A stretch of DNA of 64,000 nucleotides, from positions 620,001 through 684,000 of the forward strand of contig NZ_CP016033.1 of assembly GCF_001663175.1 (NCBI RefSeq), read 5' to 3'. The stretch's first letter is position 1; each line of letters begins with the position of its first letter. The notes beneath the pieces are model-generated. The model was not told where the DNA came from. It made no database searches and was given only the letters and a program-made list of their open reading frames with translations. Below are positions 17,041 to 26,033 of the stretch, in pieces. A program made the translations under genes and the position numbers. Source of the stretch: Erythrobacter neustonensis. Lineage in GTDB: Bacteria > Pseudomonadota > Alphaproteobacteria > Sphingomonadales > Sphingomonadaceae.

Positions 17041-18015
17041 TTGGCGAATCAATCGTTGGACCGCTGGGGCACTGTCGGCATGAAAATCGGGCTAAGCGAC
17101 GTTGAAGGCCATGTTCTGCATGGTCTGTTGGAAGAGACTTCGGGCGATATCGTCATCCGGCTCGATGCCAGAGGCTTTATCATTCACGCCTCCGCCGGGA
17201 TCGCCGAACTCGGGCTGGATGTCTCTGCCGCATTGCTGCTGCCGCATATCACCGATCTGGCGCAGCGCGATCATGCGGCATTTCTTGCCGCCCATGTCGA
17301 ACGCGCGCTGAAGGGCTGCACCAAGGCCGGATGGGCCGAATTCCCGGTCGCGGCCTGCCCCGAGCGCGCGGTCTGCCAGGACCGGGCCTGCCGCGAGATC
17401 GGATGCGAGCGCTGGTATGCGCTCAGCCTCAAGCCGATGTGCACCCCCGATGGCACCCCCGATGGCGCCATGTGCCTGATGCGTTCGGTCCAGCACCTGC
17501 GCAGCCTCGAAGGCGAATTGCACGCCCGCGCGGTCACCGATCCCCTGACCGGGCTTGCCAACCGTCAGGCCTTTTGCGCCAGCCTGCGCCGCCACCTCGC
17601 CCGCGGCGGAGGGCAGATGGTCGCGGTGTTTGCGATCGATGCGATGCGCGCGCTGCGCTTGCGCTATGGCCAGCGGACCGCGGACGAAGTGTTGTGGGGC
17701 TTTGCGAAGTTTCTCGAAACGATGGCGCTGCCCGGGCACGAACCCGCGGTGCTCGATGGCGAACGCTTTGCGGTGCTGCTGCCCGATGTGACGGCGCAGG
17801 AGGCGCGCGAATGGGCCGAAGATGTGGTGCGCACGTTCACGGGGCTGGCTGCCTCGGCCTGCACCAAGACGCCGCGGCTGACGGCGAGCGCGGGGCTGGC
17901 GCGGGTCGAATGCACTGTCGACTGGACCTTGCGCGAAGCGGAACTCGGCCTTGTGCTTGCGCGCGCAGGCGGCGGGCGCAAGGTCGCGCTGGCAGGCAAC
18001 CGCAAGGCCGCCTGA
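17041..18015 (+). CDS. PAS-like sensor with cysteine cluster and degenerate GGDEF domain
   Basis: This 324-residue protein starts at TTG 17041, with AGGAG four bases upstream; ATG 17080 is an alternative without a ribosome site. Residues about 30-150 look PAS-like (GDIVIRLDARGFIIHASAGI). They include six cysteines at 106, 112, 117, 122, 134 and 145. Residues about 165-315 form a GGDEF domain (ARAVTDPLTGLANRQAF is well kept), but the signature loop reads DGERF near residue 239 instead of GGDEF, and the metal-binding Asp is absent further upstream (FAIDAMRALRLRYG). Diguanylate cyclase activity is unlikely; it may bind nucleotide or act as a receptor. Confidence 0.75.
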   Translation: MANQSLDRWGTVGMKIGLSDVEGHVLHGLLEETSGDIVIRLDARGFIIHASAGIAELGLDVSAALLLPHITDLAQRDHAAFLAAHVERALKGCTKAGWAEFPVAACPERAVCQDRACREIGCERWYALSLKPMCTPDGTPDGAMCLMRSVQHLRSLEGELHARAVTDPLTGLANRQAFCASLRRHLARGGGQMVAVFAIDAMRALRLRYGQRTADEVLWGFAKFLETMALPGHEPAVLDGERFAVLLPDVTAQEAREWAEDVVRTFTGLAASACTKTPRLTASAGLARVECTVDWTLREAELGLVLARAGGGRKVALAGNRKAA

Positions 18016-18055
18016 CGCTGGACTTGGCGCGCGAGGCGGTTAAACCCCTTGCCCC

Positions 18056-19240
18056 ATGAGCCATATTGCCACCATCCTGCTGCTCGGTTCGGGCGAGCTG
18101 GGCCGCGAATTCGTGATTGCCGCCAAGCGTCTCGGCGCGCGCGTGATTGCCTGCGACAGCTATGACGATGCGCCTGCGATGCAACTCGCGGACGGACGCG
18201 AGGTGTTCTCCATGCTCGACGGCGCGGCATTGCGCGCCGCCGCCGAAAAGCACCGCCCCGATCTGATCGTCCCCGAGATCGAAGCGATCCGCACCGAGGT
18301 GCTGGGCGATCTCGAGGCCGAGGGCTTCGCAATCGTCCCGTCCGCGCGCGCGGCGCAGCTGACCATGAACCGCGATGCGATCCGCGATCTGGCTGCGGGC
18401 GAGCTGGGGCTGGTGACCTCGCGCTATGGCTATGCGGAAAGTTTCGCCGAGTGTGAGGCGATCGCCGCGCGGATCGGCTATCCCCTCGTGATGAAGCCCG
18501 TCATGTCCTCTTCGGGCAAGGGTCAGAGCAAGGTCGACAAGCCGGAGGCGCTGGAGACGGCGTGGGACTATGCGGTTGCCAACATGCGCGGTGACCGGGC
18601 GCGGGTGATCGCCGAACAGTTCATCGCCTTCGACTATGAAATCACGCTGCTGACCGTGCGCCATGCCGGCGGCATCTCGTTCTGCCCGCCGATCGGCCAC
18701 CGGCAGGAACGCGGCGATTACCGCGAAAGCTGGCAGCCTGCCGCGATGTCGCCCGCCGCGCTTGCCGCTGCGCAGGACATGGCCGCCAAGGTCGTGACGG
18801 CGCTGCAAGGCGAAGGGCGCGGCTGGGGGCTTTACGGGGTCGAGTTCTTCGTGCGCGGCGAGGAGGTGATCTTCTCCGAGCTATCGCCCCGCCCGCATGA
18901 TACGGGCATGGTGACGCTGGCGAGCCAGGACCTGACCGAATTCGATCTGCACGCCCGCGCGATCCTTGGCCTGCCCGTGCCTGCCGAGATCGCTGCGCGC
19001 CCGGCCGCCTCGGCGGTAATCCTTGCCGACCGCGAGAGCGACAGCTTCGCCTTCGACGGCCTCGGCGACGCGCTGGCGCTGGGCGACACCGATGTGCGGA
19101 TCTTCGGCAAGCCCGTCACCCGGCCCTACCGCCGGATGGGCGTGGCGCTCGCGCGCGCGGGCGATGCACCAGCGGCAGTGGAGCTTGCCAAGCAGGCCGC
19201 GCAAGCGGTTCGGATTGTCTATTCCTCCGGTTCGGACTAG
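18056..19240 (+). CDS. purT: Formate-dependent phosphoribosylglycinamide formyltransferase (GAR transformylase 2)
   Basis: This is a 394-residue ATP-grasp enzyme of normal PurT length. It opens with ILLLGSGELGREFVIAAKRL (nucleotide/GAR-binding Rossmann part). The ATP-grasp core includes PLVMKPVMSSSGKGQSKV and GVEFFVRGEEVIFSELSPRP, with PHDTGMVTLASQ closing the active site. It makes formyl-GAR from GAR, formate and ATP in purine synthesis. The next gene starts 10 bases downstream, and purU, which produces formate, is third in the same run. Confidence 0.95.
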   Translation: MSHIATILLLGSGELGREFVIAAKRLGARVIACDSYDDAPAMQLADGREVFSMLDGAALRAAAEKHRPDLIVPEIEAIRTEVLGDLEAEGFAIVPSARAAQLTMNRDAIRDLAAGELGLVTSRYGYAESFAECEAIAARIGYPLVMKPVMSSSGKGQSKVDKPEALETAWDYAVANMRGDRARVIAEQFIAFDYEITLLTVRHAGGISFCPPIGHRQERGDYRESWQPAAMSPAALAAAQDMAAKVVTALQGEGRGWGLYGVEFFVRGEEVIFSELSPRPHDTGMVTLASQDLTEFDLHARAILGLPVPAEIAARPAASAVILADRESDSFAFDGLGDALALGDTDVRIFGKPVTRPYRRMGVALARAGDAPAAVELAKQAAQAVRIVYSSGSD

Positions 19241-19250
19241 GGCGCGCGCC

Positions 19251-20258
19251 ATGCAAACCTATCCCCACACCGCCGCGATGATGAAGCGCGGCAGCGACTT
19301 CCTCGGCTGCGAAACCGCGATCCTGTGCGGCGCGATGAGCTGGGTGAGCGAGCGCAACCTCGTCGCCGCGATCAGCAACGCTGGCGGCTTCGGCGTGATC
19401 GCCTGCGGGGCGATGACCCCCGACCTCCTCGACACCGAAATCGCCGCGACCAAGGCGCTCACAGCCAAGCCCTTCGGCGTCAACCTCATCACGATGCACC
19501 CCGCATTGTTCGACCTGATCGCGGTGTGCGCGAGGCATGGCGTGACCCACGTGGTGCTGGCGGGCGGCATCCCGCCCAAAGGCTCGGTCGAGGCGATCAA
19601 GGACGCCGGCGCCAAGGTGATCTGCTTTGCCCCCACCCTCGCGCTGGCCAAGAAGCTGCTGCGTTCGGGCGCGGATGCGCTGGTGATTGAAGGCATGGAA
19701 GCGGGCGGGCATATCGGCCCGGTCTCGACCAGCGTGCTGGCGCAGGAAATCCTGCCCGCGCTGGCCGATGAGCACCTGATCTTCGTCGCCGGCGGCATCG
19801 GCCGGGGCGAGGCGATCGCCTCCTATCTCGAAATGGGCGCGGCGGGCGTGCAATTGGGCACCCGCTTCGCCTGCGCGACCGAAAGCATCGCGCATCCCGA
19901 TTTCAAGAAGGCGTTCTTCCGCGCCAGCGCGCGCGAGGCGGTGGCCAGCGTACAGGTCGACCCGCGCCTGCCGGTGATCCCCGTGCGTGCGCTGAAGAAC
20001 AAGGGCACCGAGGAATTCACCGCCAAGCAGCGCGAAGTCGCCGCACAGCTTGATGCCGGCAACGTCGACATGATGGAGGCGCAGCTCCAGATCGAGCATT
20101 ACTGGGCAGGCGCGCTGCGCCGCGCGGTGATCGAAGGCGATGTCGAAAACGGCAGCGTGATGGCGGGCCAATCGGTCGGCATGGTGACGAAGGAAGAACC
20201 CGCCGCCGATATCATCGCCGAACTGATGGCCCAGTGCGAGAGCGCGCTCGCCCGCTAG
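19251..20258 (+). CDS. Nitronate monooxygenase family flavoprotein
   Basis: This is a 335-residue FMN-dependent TIM-barrel protein of the nitronate monooxygenase/2-nitropropane dioxygenase family. Visible signatures are [67 protein letters not shown] and [20 protein letters not shown], which cover the FMN phosphate-binding loops. The family detoxifies propionate-3-nitronate or related compounds, and some members are enoyl reductases. It sits between purT and purU with 10- and 2-base gaps, an operon whose link to purine metabolism is unclear. Confidence 0.85.
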   Translation: MQTYPHTAAMMKRGSDFLGCETAILCGAMSWVSERNLVAAISNAGGFGVIACGAMTPDLLDTEIAATKALTAKPFGVNLITMHPALFDLIAVCARHGVTHVVLAGGIPPKGSVEAIKDAGAKVICFAPTLALAKKLLRSGADALVIEGMEAGGHIGPVSTSVLAQEILPALADEHLIFVAGGIGRGEAIASYLEMGAAGVQLGTRFACATESIAHPDFKKAFFRASAREAVASVQVDPRLPVIPVRALKNKGTEEFTAKQREVAAQLDAGNVDMMEAQLQIEHYWAGALRRAVIEGDVENGSVMAGQSVGMVTKEEPAADIIAELMAQCESALAR

Positions 20259-20260
20259 GC

Positions 20261-21127
20261 ATGACGCAGCCGCTCGTCCTGACGCTCGCCTGCGCCGACC
20301 GGCCCGGCATCACCGCGCAGGTGACGGGCTTTCTGTTCGAGCGGGGCGCGAATATCCTCGACGCGCAGCAGTTCAACGACCGCGCGGCGAACGGGGGCGA
20401 GGACCGCTTCTTCATGCGCGTGGTGTTCGATCCGGGCAGCGCGGCGGCGGACGATCTGCGCGCCGGTTTTGCTGGTCTTGCCGACAGCTTCGGCATGGAA
20501 TGGAAGATGGCGCGCGAGGATCGCCCGCGCCGCACGCTGATCCTCGTCAGCAAGTTCGATCATTGCCTGGTCGATCTGCTCTATCGCTACCGCACGGGCG
20601 AATTGCCGATCGAGATCGTGGGGATCGTGTCGAACCACCCGCGCGAGGCCGCGATCCGGGTGGATATCGGCGCCATTCCGTTTCATCACATCCCCGTCAC
20701 CCCCGAAACCAAGCCGCAGGCCGAAGCCGCGTTCCGCGCGCTGGCCGATGAAACCGATGCCGAACTGGTGGTGCTTGCGCGTTACATGCAGGTCTTCTCG
20801 GACGAACAATCCGCGCATTTCGCGGGCCGCTGCATCAACATCCACCATTCCTTCCTCCCCGGGTTCAAAGGGGCCAAGCCCTATCATCAGGCGCATGCGA
20901 GGGGCGTGAAGATCATCGGCGCGACCGCGCATTTCGTCACCGCCGATCTCGACGAAGGGCCGATCATCCATCAGGATGTCGAACGCATCACCCATGCCGA
21001 CAGCCCCGAGGATCTGGTGCGCAAGGGCCGCGATATCGAACGCCGCGTGCTGGCCGAGGCCGTGCGGCTGTTTGCCGCCGAACGCGTGCTGATGAATGGC
21101 AACCGGACGGTGGTTTTCCGCGGCTAG
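20261..21127 (+). CDS. purU: Formyltetrahydrofolate deformylase
   Basis: This 288-residue enzyme has an ACT domain (about residues 5-80, [20 protein letters not shown]) followed by a formyltransferase-like hydrolase domain. The catalytic region reads [20 protein letters not shown] and [19 protein letters not shown], with the Asn-His-Asp set typical of the fold. PurU hydrolyses 10-formyl-THF to THF and formate, which PurT can use; the two genes share an operon. ATG 20261 is two bases after the previous stop. Its last four bases overlap the convergent phosphatase gene. Confidence 0.95.
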   Translation: MTQPLVLTLACADRPGITAQVTGFLFERGANILDAQQFNDRAANGGEDRFFMRVVFDPGSAAADDLRAGFAGLADSFGMEWKMAREDRPRRTLILVSKFDHCLVDLLYRYRTGELPIEIVGIVSNHPREAAIRVDIGAIPFHHIPVTPETKPQAEAAFRALADETDAELVVLARYMQVFSDEQSAHFAGRCINIHHSFLPGFKGAKPYHQAHARGVKIIGATAHFVTADLDEGPIIHQDVERITHADSPEDLVRKGRDIERRVLAEAVRLFAAERVLMNGNRTVVFRG

Positions 21128-21573
21128 GCCAGCAGCGCGCGCCACACTGCGGGCGCGCCGTCATCCTCCAGCGGGTTCCAGACCCGCGCCATGCGTGCGC
21201 GCGCCTCGGGCTCGGGAACGCCGCCAGCGCGGTCGATCAGATAGAAGAACGCGCTCACCCGCCAGTTCATGATGCAGTGGACGTGGGCGGGGCCGGGGTG
21301 CGCGGCGAGCGCGGCTTGCAACTCTGCGACGTGATCGAGGCGGGGCGCATCGAACGGCACCGGGATATGCGTATAGGCAATCCCCGCCGCCGCCATCAAC
21401 GCGGCCTCATCGCGAAGCGCCTCGGGATGAGAGTCGAGCGCAAGGTTGATCACATGGCGCACGCCGATCGCCGCCAGCCGCGCCGGGTCATGCGCCTCAA
21501 GCCTGCCCGAAGTCGTGATCCCGTCCGCCCGCCGCTGCCAATTACGGATGTCGGCGGGATCGCCCGGCTGCAT
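21124..21573 (-). CDS. Protein tyrosine phosphatase family protein (DUF442-like)
   Basis: This 149-residue protein shows the phosphatase-loop remnant [15 protein letters not shown], a Cys-x4-Arg arrangement seen in the DUF442-like branch instead of the classical Cys-x5-Arg. Upstream elements ([37 protein letters not shown]) fit the same branch. The substrate is unknown. The start codon shares a base with the stop of the quinoprotein dehydrogenase gene (ATGA), so the two are translationally coupled. The 3' end overlaps purU by four bases. Confidence 0.75.
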   Translation of the reverse strand: MQPGDPADIRNWQRRADGITTSGRLEAHDPARLAAIGVRHVINLALDSHPEALRDEAALMAAAGIAYTHIPVPFDAPRLDHVAELQAALAAHPGPAHVHCIMNWRVSAFFYLIDRAGGVPEPEARARMARVWNPLEDDGAPAVWRALLA

Positions 21574-23765
21574 CAGCGCCGGGCGACCTTCTTGCTCGTC
21601 TCCAGCGCTTTATCATCGTTGGCGCGCTTGATGACATAGGCGCGGATCGCCTCGATCTCGTCCTTCGACAGCGATCCGGCAAAGCTGGCCATCCCGTTGT
21701 CCTTCAGCGCGCCATCATGCACCACCGCGCTCCAGGCGGCTGCGCTTTCGAGCGCGCCCGAACGCCGCAGATCGGGGAGCACGGTCGAACCCACCGCGCC
21801 CGGCGCATGGCACACCGCGCAATAGCGGCCATACTTGGCTTGCCCCACCGCGATCACCTGCGGCGAAGCGGTGCTGGGCGGCGGGTCGAGCGGCATGTCG
21901 GCGAGCGCCGGTTCGGCCGGGAGCTTGGTGGTGCCGCCGAGCTTGAAGACCAGCAGCCGGCTGATGTTGCGCACTGGCGCCTTGCGGTTGATCAGATCGC
22001 CATCGACCGACAGCGCATAGGCCCCGCCCCACCCCGCCAGCACCGCGACATATTGTTCGCCGCCCACGGTATAGGTGACGGGCGGCGCAACCACACCGGT
22101 CTGCGCCGCAAAGCTCCACAGCTTCTTGCCATTGGCCGCGTCATAGGCGTTGAATTCGCTTCCCGTGGTGCCCTGGAATACGAGGCCGCCGCCGGTTGCC
22201 AGAAGGCCGCCGTTCCACGGCCCCGGATGCTCGACCGTCCAGCGCGCCTTTTGCGCGACCGGGTCCCACGCGACCAGCATCCCGCGCAAGGTGCCCGCGA
22301 CCTGCTTCCTGAAGCCCCCGTCGGGCGGCAGATCGCCCGCGCCAAGGTTGAAGCCGACATTGAACCCGCGCGCGCGGTCGGGCTTCCAGTCGGCTTCGGG
22401 GGCATACATCATCCCGGCCTCGAACGCGGGGATGTAGACGAGGTTTTCGGTCGGGCTGTAGGCCATCGGGTGCCAGTTGTGCCCGCCCAGCGCGCCGGGC
22501 GTCACCATCGCGGGCTTGCCGGTGCGGTCGACGCGGGTTTCGGGGTTCTCGATCGGGCGGCCCGTGACCGGATCGATCCCGCTCGCCCAATTGACGCTGA
22601 CATAGGGCTTGGCGGAGATGAACTGCCCCGTCTCGCGGTCGATGACGTAGAAGAACCCGTTCTTGGGCGCCTGCATCAGCACCTTTCGCGCCTTGCCGTC
22701 GATTTCCATGTCGGCGAGCATGATGTGCTGCGTCGCGGTGAAGTCCCAGGTCTCGCCCGGCGTGGTCTGGTAGTGCCAGACATATTCGCCCGTCTTGGGC
22801 CGGATCGCGACGATGCTGGAGAGGTAGAGGTTGTCCCCCTCTCCGCCGCTGCCGTCCTTGGCCGGGCTGCGATAGGCGCGGTTCCACGGGGAGCCGTTGC
22901 CTACCCCGATATAGAGCAGGTCGAGATCGGGGTCGTAGGCCATCGAATCCCACACCGTGCCCCCGCCGCCGATCGCGTCGCTGGCGCCCAGCACATCCAT
23001 GTTCCACGTCGCCGCAGCCTTCTGGAGATGCGCGGGCGCATCCTCGCCCTGCCCGCCCTCGGGGACGGTGTAGAATTTCCAGAGTTGTTCGCCGCTGCCT
23101 GCGTCGTAGGCGGCGACAAAGCCGCGCACCCCGAACTCCGCCCCGCCATTGCCGATGATCACCTTGCCATCGATCACCCGCGGCGCGCCGGTGATGGTGT
23201 AGCTTTTCGACTGGTCGACCGTGACCTTCTCCCACGCCACCGCCCCGGTGTTGCGGTCAAGCGCGATCAGCCGCCCGTCGAGCGCGCCGAAGAACAGCTT
23301 GTCCCCGTAAGCCGCCAGCCCCCGGTTCACCACGTCGCAGCACGCCTTGACCGCGGTTTCGCCGGGCACCTTGGGATCGAACTCCCACAAGGGCTTGCCG
23401 GTGGTCGCGTCGAAGGCCTTCACCTTGCTCCACGCGGTGGTGAGATAGAGCTTGCCATCGATCACCAGCGGGGTCGCTTCCTGCCCGCGCGCGGTGTCCA
23501 TGTCGGCAAACCACGCCAGCCCCAACTGCCCCACATTCTCGCGGTTGACCCCATCGAGCGGGGAGAACCGCTGTTCGGAATAGGTGCGCCCGTGGCTGAT
23601 CCAGTTGGCGCCGTCGCCGTCCGCGCCCACCAGCCGCGCGGTGGTGATGCCCTCGCCCCCAGCCGCAGCGCCCGCCTCGCTGCCCGGGAACATCTCGTTG
23701 CAACCCGCCAGCATCGCAGCCGACAGCAACACCGCCGCGCCCGCGGCCCACCGCTTCATGGTCAT
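21573..23765 (-). CDS. Quinohemoprotein (PQQ-dependent) alcohol dehydrogenase, lipoprotein form
   Basis: This 730-residue protein has a lipoprotein signal (MTMKRWAAGAAVLLSAAMLA followed by the GC lipobox end), so it is membrane-attached in the periplasm. The eight-bladed PQQ propeller contains the vicinal cysteine pair AVKACCDVVNRG (about residues 142-143) that clamps PQQ. The carboxyl domain carries a single haem-c site, YCAVCHAPGAVGS (CxxCH near residue 647). This type II architecture oxidises alcohols and passes electrons to the haem and the respiratory chain. No PQQ synthesis genes are present in the window. Confidence 0.93.
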   Translation of the reverse strand: MTMKRWAAGAAVLLSAAMLAGCNEMFPGSEAGAAAGGEGITTARLVGADGDGANWISHGRTYSEQRFSPLDGVNRENVGQLGLAWFADMDTARGQEATPLVIDGKLYLTTAWSKVKAFDATTGKPLWEFDPKVPGETAVKACCDVVNRGLAAYGDKLFFGALDGRLIALDRNTGAVAWEKVTVDQSKSYTITGAPRVIDGKVIIGNGGAEFGVRGFVAAYDAGSGEQLWKFYTVPEGGQGEDAPAHLQKAAATWNMDVLGASDAIGGGGTVWDSMAYDPDLDLLYIGVGNGSPWNRAYRSPAKDGSGGEGDNLYLSSIVAIRPKTGEYVWHYQTTPGETWDFTATQHIMLADMEIDGKARKVLMQAPKNGFFYVIDRETGQFISAKPYVSVNWASGIDPVTGRPIENPETRVDRTGKPAMVTPGALGGHNWHPMAYSPTENLVYIPAFEAGMMYAPEADWKPDRARGFNVGFNLGAGDLPPDGGFRKQVAGTLRGMLVAWDPVAQKARWTVEHPGPWNGGLLATGGGLVFQGTTGSEFNAYDAANGKKLWSFAAQTGVVAPPVTYTVGGEQYVAVLAGWGGAYALSVDGDLINRKAPVRNISRLLVFKLGGTTKLPAEPALADMPLDPPPSTASPQVIAVGQAKYGRYCAVCHAPGAVGSTVLPDLRRSGALESAAAWSAVVHDGALKDNGMASFAGSLSKDEIEAIRAYVIKRANDDKALETSKKVARR

Positions 23766-23901
23766 CGATCCCTCTCCCCGGGTTCTGTAATTTTGCGATC
23801 ATGTTGCCGCGCGTTGGAACGGTTGTCCATTGCCACGTGTTGATCGCAGGCCCGGGCGCCAGAACTGATAGGCAGGGACGGGCGTGAAGGAGAGACAATC
23901 G

Positions 23902-24786
23902 ATGTGCGATGAAAGCAAGCTTGCCGAGTGGGCAAAGGGCGCGCTCAGCCGCCGGCAATTCGGCGTATTGGGAAGCGTTGCCGCGCTTGGCGCCTGCACC
24001 GGCCCCGGCATGGGAGAGCCTGCCGGATCGGCCGGATCGTTGAGGCTGACCGAGGACCGCGTCACCTTTGCCGCCCCCGATGGCACGATCGACGGCTTCT
24101 TCGTGCGCCCCGCCACGGGCAGGCATCCGGCGGTGATCCTGTGGCCCGACATCGCCGGCCTGCGCGAAGCCAAGCGCAACATCGCGCGCACGCTGGCAGG
24201 CGCAGGCTACGCCGTGCTCGTCGTGAACCCCTATTACCGCGATGTCGCGGGCGAACAATTCGCCGACTTCGCCACCTTTGCCGCCGGCGGCGGGTTCCAG
24301 AAGGTCGGCCCGTGGCGCGGCAAGCTCACCGCCGAGGCGATCACGCGCGACACCATCGCGATCACTGACTGGCTCGACCGGCAGCCGGGCGTCGATACCG
24401 CGCGCGGGATCGGCACGCAGGGCTATTGCATGGGCGGCCCCTTCACCGTCTGGAGCGCGGCGGCCGTGCCCGCCCGCGTCAAGGTGGCGGCCAACTTCCA
24501 CGGCGGCGGCCTGGTCCGTCCCGATGCGCCGATGAGCCCGCACAAGCTGCTGCAAAAGGTGAAAGCCGGTCTGCTGATCGCGGTCGCGCAGGACGACGAT
24601 GCCAAGGCGCCCGCCGACAAGACCACCTTTGCCGACGCCGCAAAAGCCGCAGGGGTCGATGCGAAGGTCGAGGTCTATCCCGCCGATCACGGCTGGATGG
24701 TGCCCGACAGCCCGGCCTATGATGCCGCCGCCGCCGCGCGGGGCGAGGCCGAACTGCTCGCGCTCTATCGCCGCCGGCTTGCCTGA
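23902..24786 (+). CDS. Dienelactone hydrolase family protein with Tat-like signal
   Basis: This 294-residue alpha/beta hydrolase starts at ATG 23902, seven bases after AAGGAGAG. The amino terminus has a twin-arginine motif (LSRRQFGVLGSVAALGACTG), and the cysteine there could also be a lipobox. The catalytic residues can be placed: Cys in GYCMGGPF, Asp in AQDDDAKAPAD and His in PADHGWM. It should hydrolyse dienelactones or other small esters outside the cytoplasm. It is divergent from the quinohemoprotein gene across 136 bases. Confidence 0.88.
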   Translation: MCDESKLAEWAKGALSRRQFGVLGSVAALGACTGPGMGEPAGSAGSLRLTEDRVTFAAPDGTIDGFFVRPATGRHPAVILWPDIAGLREAKRNIARTLAGAGYAVLVVNPYYRDVAGEQFADFATFAAGGGFQKVGPWRGKLTAEAITRDTIAITDWLDRQPGVDTARGIGTQGYCMGGPFTVWSAAAVPARVKVAANFHGGGLVRPDAPMSPHKLLQKVKAGLLIAVAQDDDAKAPADKTTFADAAKAAGVDAKVEVYPADHGWMVPDSPAYDAAAAARGEAELLALYRRRLA

Positions 24787-24831
24787 CCCATGCGATCATC
24801 CCGGTCGCCGCCGGGATGATCGCCGCGGTCG

Positions 24832-25866
24832 TCAGCCGACGCGCTCAACCTGACATCCGGCCTCGTCGGCCTTGCCTGCGGTTTCGCGCACCGCAAAACG
24901 CAAGGTGTAGCAATAGGAGAGATCATCGAAGGTTTGTTGCGGATGCCCGTTCAGCGCCATAGACGCAAAATCTTCGAGGATCTGAGTGCCAAACCCTGCG
25001 CGCCGCGTTCCCGTTGCAGCTTCCTGCCGCGTTTCTGTCCATGACAGCGCGACCATGCCTTCATGATCTCGCGCCCATTTGACCGAAAGGCGCAGTCCGG
25101 ATTGCCCCAAGGCCCCGTATTTCACCGAATTGGTCGCCAATTCGTGGAAGACCATGGCCAGCGTCTGCGATTGCTGTCCGTCAAGCGCGATCGGTTCGCC
25201 TTCGATCGCGACATTGTGCCGCGCGGCATCGAAATAGGGCGACAGCGCAATGTCGAGCGCGCGACGCAGATCCATACCCTCGCCGCGCGATTCGATCCGC
25301 ATGTTCTCAACCAGATTGCGGATGCGCGGTTCGAACCGTTCGAGGAAGGTTTCGGGCGATCCGGCGTGATACACCATGCGCGCCAGCGACGAAGTGATCG
25401 CGGTTACATTGAGCGTGCGGTGCTGCAATTCGCGCATCAGGTATCGCGATGCCTCTTCGGCGCGCTTGCGTTCGGTGATGTCCTGCACCGCGGCCACCGC
25501 GGCCGCTGGCGGGCCATCGGACGCACCCTGCTCGCGGTACAACTGCTTGCGCGCATGGACCCAGCGAATTTCGCCATCGGCAGCAACGATCCGGTGGGTG
25601 AATTCGATCACATCGCGGTTGTCGGCTGCGATCAGATCGTCGACCAGCGCGATGATTCCGTCCTGATCGTCGGGATGGATCCGCCCGTGGAACGTGTCGC
25701 GCGCGATCACTTCGTCCGCATCAAGCCCGAAAATTTCCGCAGCCAGCGCATCGGGGACCGCGACGTTTTCCGCATAATCGATGATGATCATTCCGATCCG
25801 CCCGAGTTTAAGTCCCACGGTTTTGTGGTCCTCGTTCAGGACAAGATTATTCCTCACGATACGCAT
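24832..25866 (-). CDS. PAS-domain HWE-family sensor histidine kinase
   Basis: This 344-residue soluble kinase has a PAS domain (about residues 20-135, ending VAAVQDITERKRAEEA). The phosphoacceptor region is LMRELQHRTLNVTAI with the conserved His. The ATPase domain shows FHELATNSVKYGALG (N box with the His of HWE) and LSWTET (the WxE element). There is no transmembrane segment, so it senses inside the cell. The start at 25866 follows AAGGAAGG; a longer frame to 25944 lacks this support. Such kinases often act in the general stress response of alphaproteobacteria, but no PhyR or EcfG gene is present here. Confidence 0.88.
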   Translation of the reverse strand: MRIVRNNLVLNEDHKTVGLKLGRIGMIIIDYAENVAVPDALAAEIFGLDADEVIARDTFHGRIHPDDQDGIIALVDDLIAADNRDVIEFTHRIVAADGEIRWVHARKQLYREQGASDGPPAAAVAAVQDITERKRAEEASRYLMRELQHRTLNVTAITSSLARMVYHAGSPETFLERFEPRIRNLVENMRIESRGEGMDLRRALDIALSPYFDAARHNVAIEGEPIALDGQQSQTLAMVFHELATNSVKYGALGQSGLRLSVKWARDHEGMVALSWTETRQEAATGTRRAGFGTQILEDFASMALNGHPQQTFDDLSYCYTLRFAVRETAGKADEAGCQVERVG

Positions 25867-26033
25867 CGCGCCTTCCTTCGACCAACCCCCGTTGGAACTC
25901 AGGCGCTTCTTATCTAGGGTTAAAAAGTGGTGCAAGCGGCGCAAAAGGACTGCGGACGGTATTCGCCCGAACCGTGCTGCAAAGTCACATTATGGCGCAG
26001 CGGCGGAATATTCCCGCCATCGCTGGTGTGCGC

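Noticed and set aside
21717..23843. 708-codon open frame opposite the quinohemoprotein dehydrogenase gene
   Set aside because: Antisense shadow of a gene with clear PQQ and haem motifs; no recognisable domain or signal.
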